A stretch of DNA of 64,000 nucleotides. Source: Leptotrichia sp. OH3620_COT-345. GTDB taxonomy: Bacteria; Fusobacteriota; Fusobacteriia; Fusobacteriales; Leptotrichiaceae. Positions within the stretch are counted from its first letter, which is position 1, and every line of letters starts with the position of its first letter. The notes under the pieces are model-generated. The model had not been told where the DNA came from. It searched no databases and worked only from the letters and a program-made list of their open reading frames with translations. Below, piece after piece: positions 62,260 through 64,000 of the stretch. A program made the translations under genes and the position numbers. The stretch lies in assembly GCF_003932895.1 (NCBI RefSeq), contig NZ_RQYW01000007.1, positions 1 to 64,000 on the forward strand, written 5' to 3'.

Positions 62260-62360
62260 TCTTTCTCCTTCAGAATTTTTTTATAATTTTTTTAGTTATT
62301 GAGCTTTCATTTACATTATACCATTTTTAAAACTGAAAACAAACTGTCTTTAAATAAAAA

Positions 62361-63389
62361 TTATTTATTTTTATATTCTTTTATCTTTTCATAAATTTTT
62401 TCAAGAACTTCGGAAAATGAAAGCTCCGTTTTAAAACCAGCAGCTTTTATATGTCCTCCTCCATTAAATATTCCTGCAATTTGATTTACATTATATTTAT
62501 CATTACATCTCAAGCTTCCTTTCAATATCCCGTCATCTTCCTCCCTTACAAATAGGGAAAGTTCCGTTTTTTCTATTTTCAGTAAAAGTTCAGCTATCCC
62601 GTCAGCATCATCTTTTTCTATTTCAAATTCTCTGATTTTTTCTGCTGATAAATAATAATAAATGAATCCATATTCTTTGTCCATTACATTATTTCTATAT
62701 ACATCTCCGAATAACTTCACTTTTTTTATATTCATTCCAAAAATAATATTAGCAATTTTATGATTATCGGCTCCTGCTTTTATTAATTCTGAACAAATTC
62801 TGAATGTTTCGGAAGTAACATTGTCATGTCTGAAATTTCCCGTATCGTTTATTATTCCCAAATATAAAAAATTCGCAATCTTTTTAGTCATTTCAATATT
62901 GAACAGATTTAAAAACTGATAAAGTAATTCTCCTGTGGAAGAAACATCTTCAACATAATTCATCTCGGCATGTTCAGTATTGCTAATATGATGATCTATA
63001 TTTATCGATTTTTTACATTTTTCTTTAATTTCCACCACTCTTCCATATCTTTCAACATTTGCACAGTCAAGACTTATAAATAAATCAGCTTCTTTGTCCA
63101 TTGAAAAATCATCATACTTTTCTATGAGAAAACTTTCTTCAAATTTGTTCATATATTTCGGTAATTTATCGTCTATAACTATTCTCACTTTTTTTAAATC
63201 TGTACTGTTTTTTAGAAATTTTTTATTATATTCTTCTATCATCATTAAAAAAGCCAGAACGGATCCCAGAGCATCACCGTCAGGATTAATATGAGCAGTC
63301 AAAATTATGTTCTTCGCTTTTAATATTTCAGTTTTTATTTCTTCAGGTGTCGAGTTTCCTTTATACTTTTTTTTCATTTTTTCTGACAT
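62361..63389 (-). CDS. DHH-family phosphoesterase (NrnA-like nanoRNase/pAp phosphatase)
   Basis: 342 residues. DHH core: AHINPDGDALGS (about 33-44), DLFISLDCAN, SINIDHHISN (about 131-140, the DHH triplet) and GIINDTGNFRHDN. A DHHA1 domain with GGGHIKAAGFKTEL follows. NrnA degrades 2-5-nt RNAs and removes the 3' phosphate of pAp; RecJ is longer, so NrnA is favoured by length. Starts 1 nt after the SPOR-protein stop, so co-translated with it. Confidence 0.9.
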   Translation of the reverse strand: MSEKMKKKYKGNSTPEEIKTEILKAKNIILTAHINPDGDALGSVLAFLMMIEEYNKKFLKNSTDLKKVRIVIDDKLPKYMNKFEESFLIEKYDDFSMDKEADLFISLDCANVERYGRVVEIKEKCKKSINIDHHISNTEHAEMNYVEDVSSTGELLYQFLNLFNIEMTKKIANFLYLGIINDTGNFRHDNVTSETFRICSELIKAGADNHKIANIIFGMNIKKVKLFGDVYRNNVMDKEYGFIYYYLSAEKIREFEIEKDDADGIAELLLKIEKTELSLFVREEDDGILKGSLRCNDKYNVNQIAGIFNGGGHIKAAGFKTELSFSEVLEKIYEKIKEYKNK

Positions 63390-63390
63390 A

Positions 63391-64000
63391 TTACTGTTTT
63401 CCCACCGTTCTTACTATATATTTATATGAACTCCCCAGTTTGTTTCTCACTTGTGCTTCCATAGCACTTAAAGTCTGAGGATTATCCGTACTTACAGAAA
63501 TAACCCTGTACATTGTTCTCCCTGATGTACCTTTCACCGCCTGTACGGTAAAATTCCCTCCGAGCTGTGCTGTTACTTTTTTTGCCGCTGCTTCTGTCTG
63601 CAAAGTGGCAACTTGAAGATACTTTCTACCTGCTGTTCTTTTCACGACATTTTCTTTTTCTTTTTTATCAGCTTTTTCTTTTTGTACAGCTTCTATCTCT
63701 TTTTTCTTCTGTGCCAATAGGTCATTTTGAATTTTCTGAGCTTCCTGCTCTTTTTTCTGCTCTTCGGCTTTTTTTATCTCTTCCGCTTCTGTCAAAGATT
63801 GATTTTCCGATTTTTTCTTATCCGCCTCTTCACTTCCGGTATTTAAAACTTGAGATTGTCCTTTTTGGTCTTGAAGTTCATTTTCTTTTTTTTCATTTTT
63901 CCGAATATTATTTTTATTTTCATCGTTATTTTCTTTATTTTTATTTTCAGAATTATGAAAATCATTTCTTCTTATTTCAAATTTTTCTGTCACTTCATTA
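63391..64000 (-). CDS. SPOR-domain protein, 5' end outside window
   Basis: The frame stays open to the right edge, so the start lies beyond 64000 (a GTG at 63993 is in frame, but no ribosome site can be judged). About 200 residues are visible: a long Lys/Glu/Asn/Gln-rich low-complexity stretch (about residues 10-120) and a C-terminal SPOR domain (GRKYLQVATLQTEAAAKKVTAQL ... GRTMYRVISV, YKYIVRTVGKQ). SPOR domains bind peptidoglycan strands stripped of stem peptides at the septum. The missing N-terminus probably carries a membrane helix, as in FtsN-like proteins. Confidence 0.78.
   Translation of the reverse strand, partial: NEVTEKFEIRRNDFHNSENKNKENNDENKNNIRKNEKKENELQDQKGQSQVLNTGSEEADKKKSENQSLTEAEEIKKAEEQKKEQEAQKIQNDLLAQKKKEIEAVQKEKADKKEKENVVKRTAGRKYLQVATLQTEAAAKKVTAQLGGNFTVQAVKGTSGRTMYRVISVSTDNPQTLSAMEAQVRNKLGSSYKYIVRTVGKQ

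Overview
The window looks like chromosome from a low-GC, Gram-negative-type anaerobe of the Fusobacteriota, most likely Leptotrichiaceae. This is an inference from four things: very AT-rich intergenic DNA, a complete set of Lpt (lipopolysaccharide export) components showing an outer membrane, a FadA-like secreted coiled-coil protein at the left edge, and Firmicute-like gene content (SAM-I riboswitch, MurNAc PTS operon). No tRNA, rRNA, CRISPR array, insertion sequence or prophage was seen.

Layout. 1-8 kb: a partial FadA-like adhesin diverges from an XRE/S24-type regulator. It is followed on the minus strand by a SAM-I riboswitch-metK-oppA unit, recR and a pfkA-pyk glycolytic pair. 8-12 kb: kbl-tdh plus a dicarboxylate/amino-acid symporter form a threonine uptake and catabolism unit. 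12-32 kb: a run of 16 codirectional minus-strand genes (mutS, lptC/lptA fusion, lptB, alaS, ruvX, secD, secF, alr, cvpA, lptF, lptG, M16 peptidase, rodA, rluA-family, accD, accA) combines envelope building, protein export and housekeeping. 32-38 kb, plus strand: a duplicated DUF1576 membrane protein with a small partner, two tandem SIMPL-domain proteins and a nicotinamide phosphoribosyltransferase.

38-41 kb: a broken secreted-protein gene, then an AhpC-type peroxiredoxin. Its peroxidatic cysteine codon is TGA in an otherwise intact 188-codon frame, with a small hairpin at the spacing expected of a bacterial SECIS. A stand-alone AhpF N-terminal (CxxC) domain gene follows. This is the most striking observation here. 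41-48 kb, minus strand: a MurNAc salvage operon (murQ, murR, murP, a frameshifted esterase, an AmiE/PBP4B-like hydrolase, mupG) behind a perfect 23-bp palindrome. 48-53 kb: a HAD phosphatase, a lipoprotein, a ClbS/DfsB-like protein, and a DJ-1/PfpI-GyrI fusion next to a YafY/WYL regulator.

53-64 kb: a frameshifted AraC regulator, a possible small RNA, a heterodimeric ABC transporter resembling YbtP/YbtQ, a secreted small protein, a CorA-like transporter with a DUF6176-like gene interrupted by TGA, mnmA, a TetR regulator, a lipoprotein, an NrnA-like DHH phosphoesterase and a partial SPOR-domain protein.

Five genes between 38.6 and 59.6 kb carry frameshifts or in-frame TGA codons. The frameshifts partly sit in homopolymers, so sequencing error, phase variation and true decay must be told apart before the broken genes, or the TGA in ahpC, are taken at face value.
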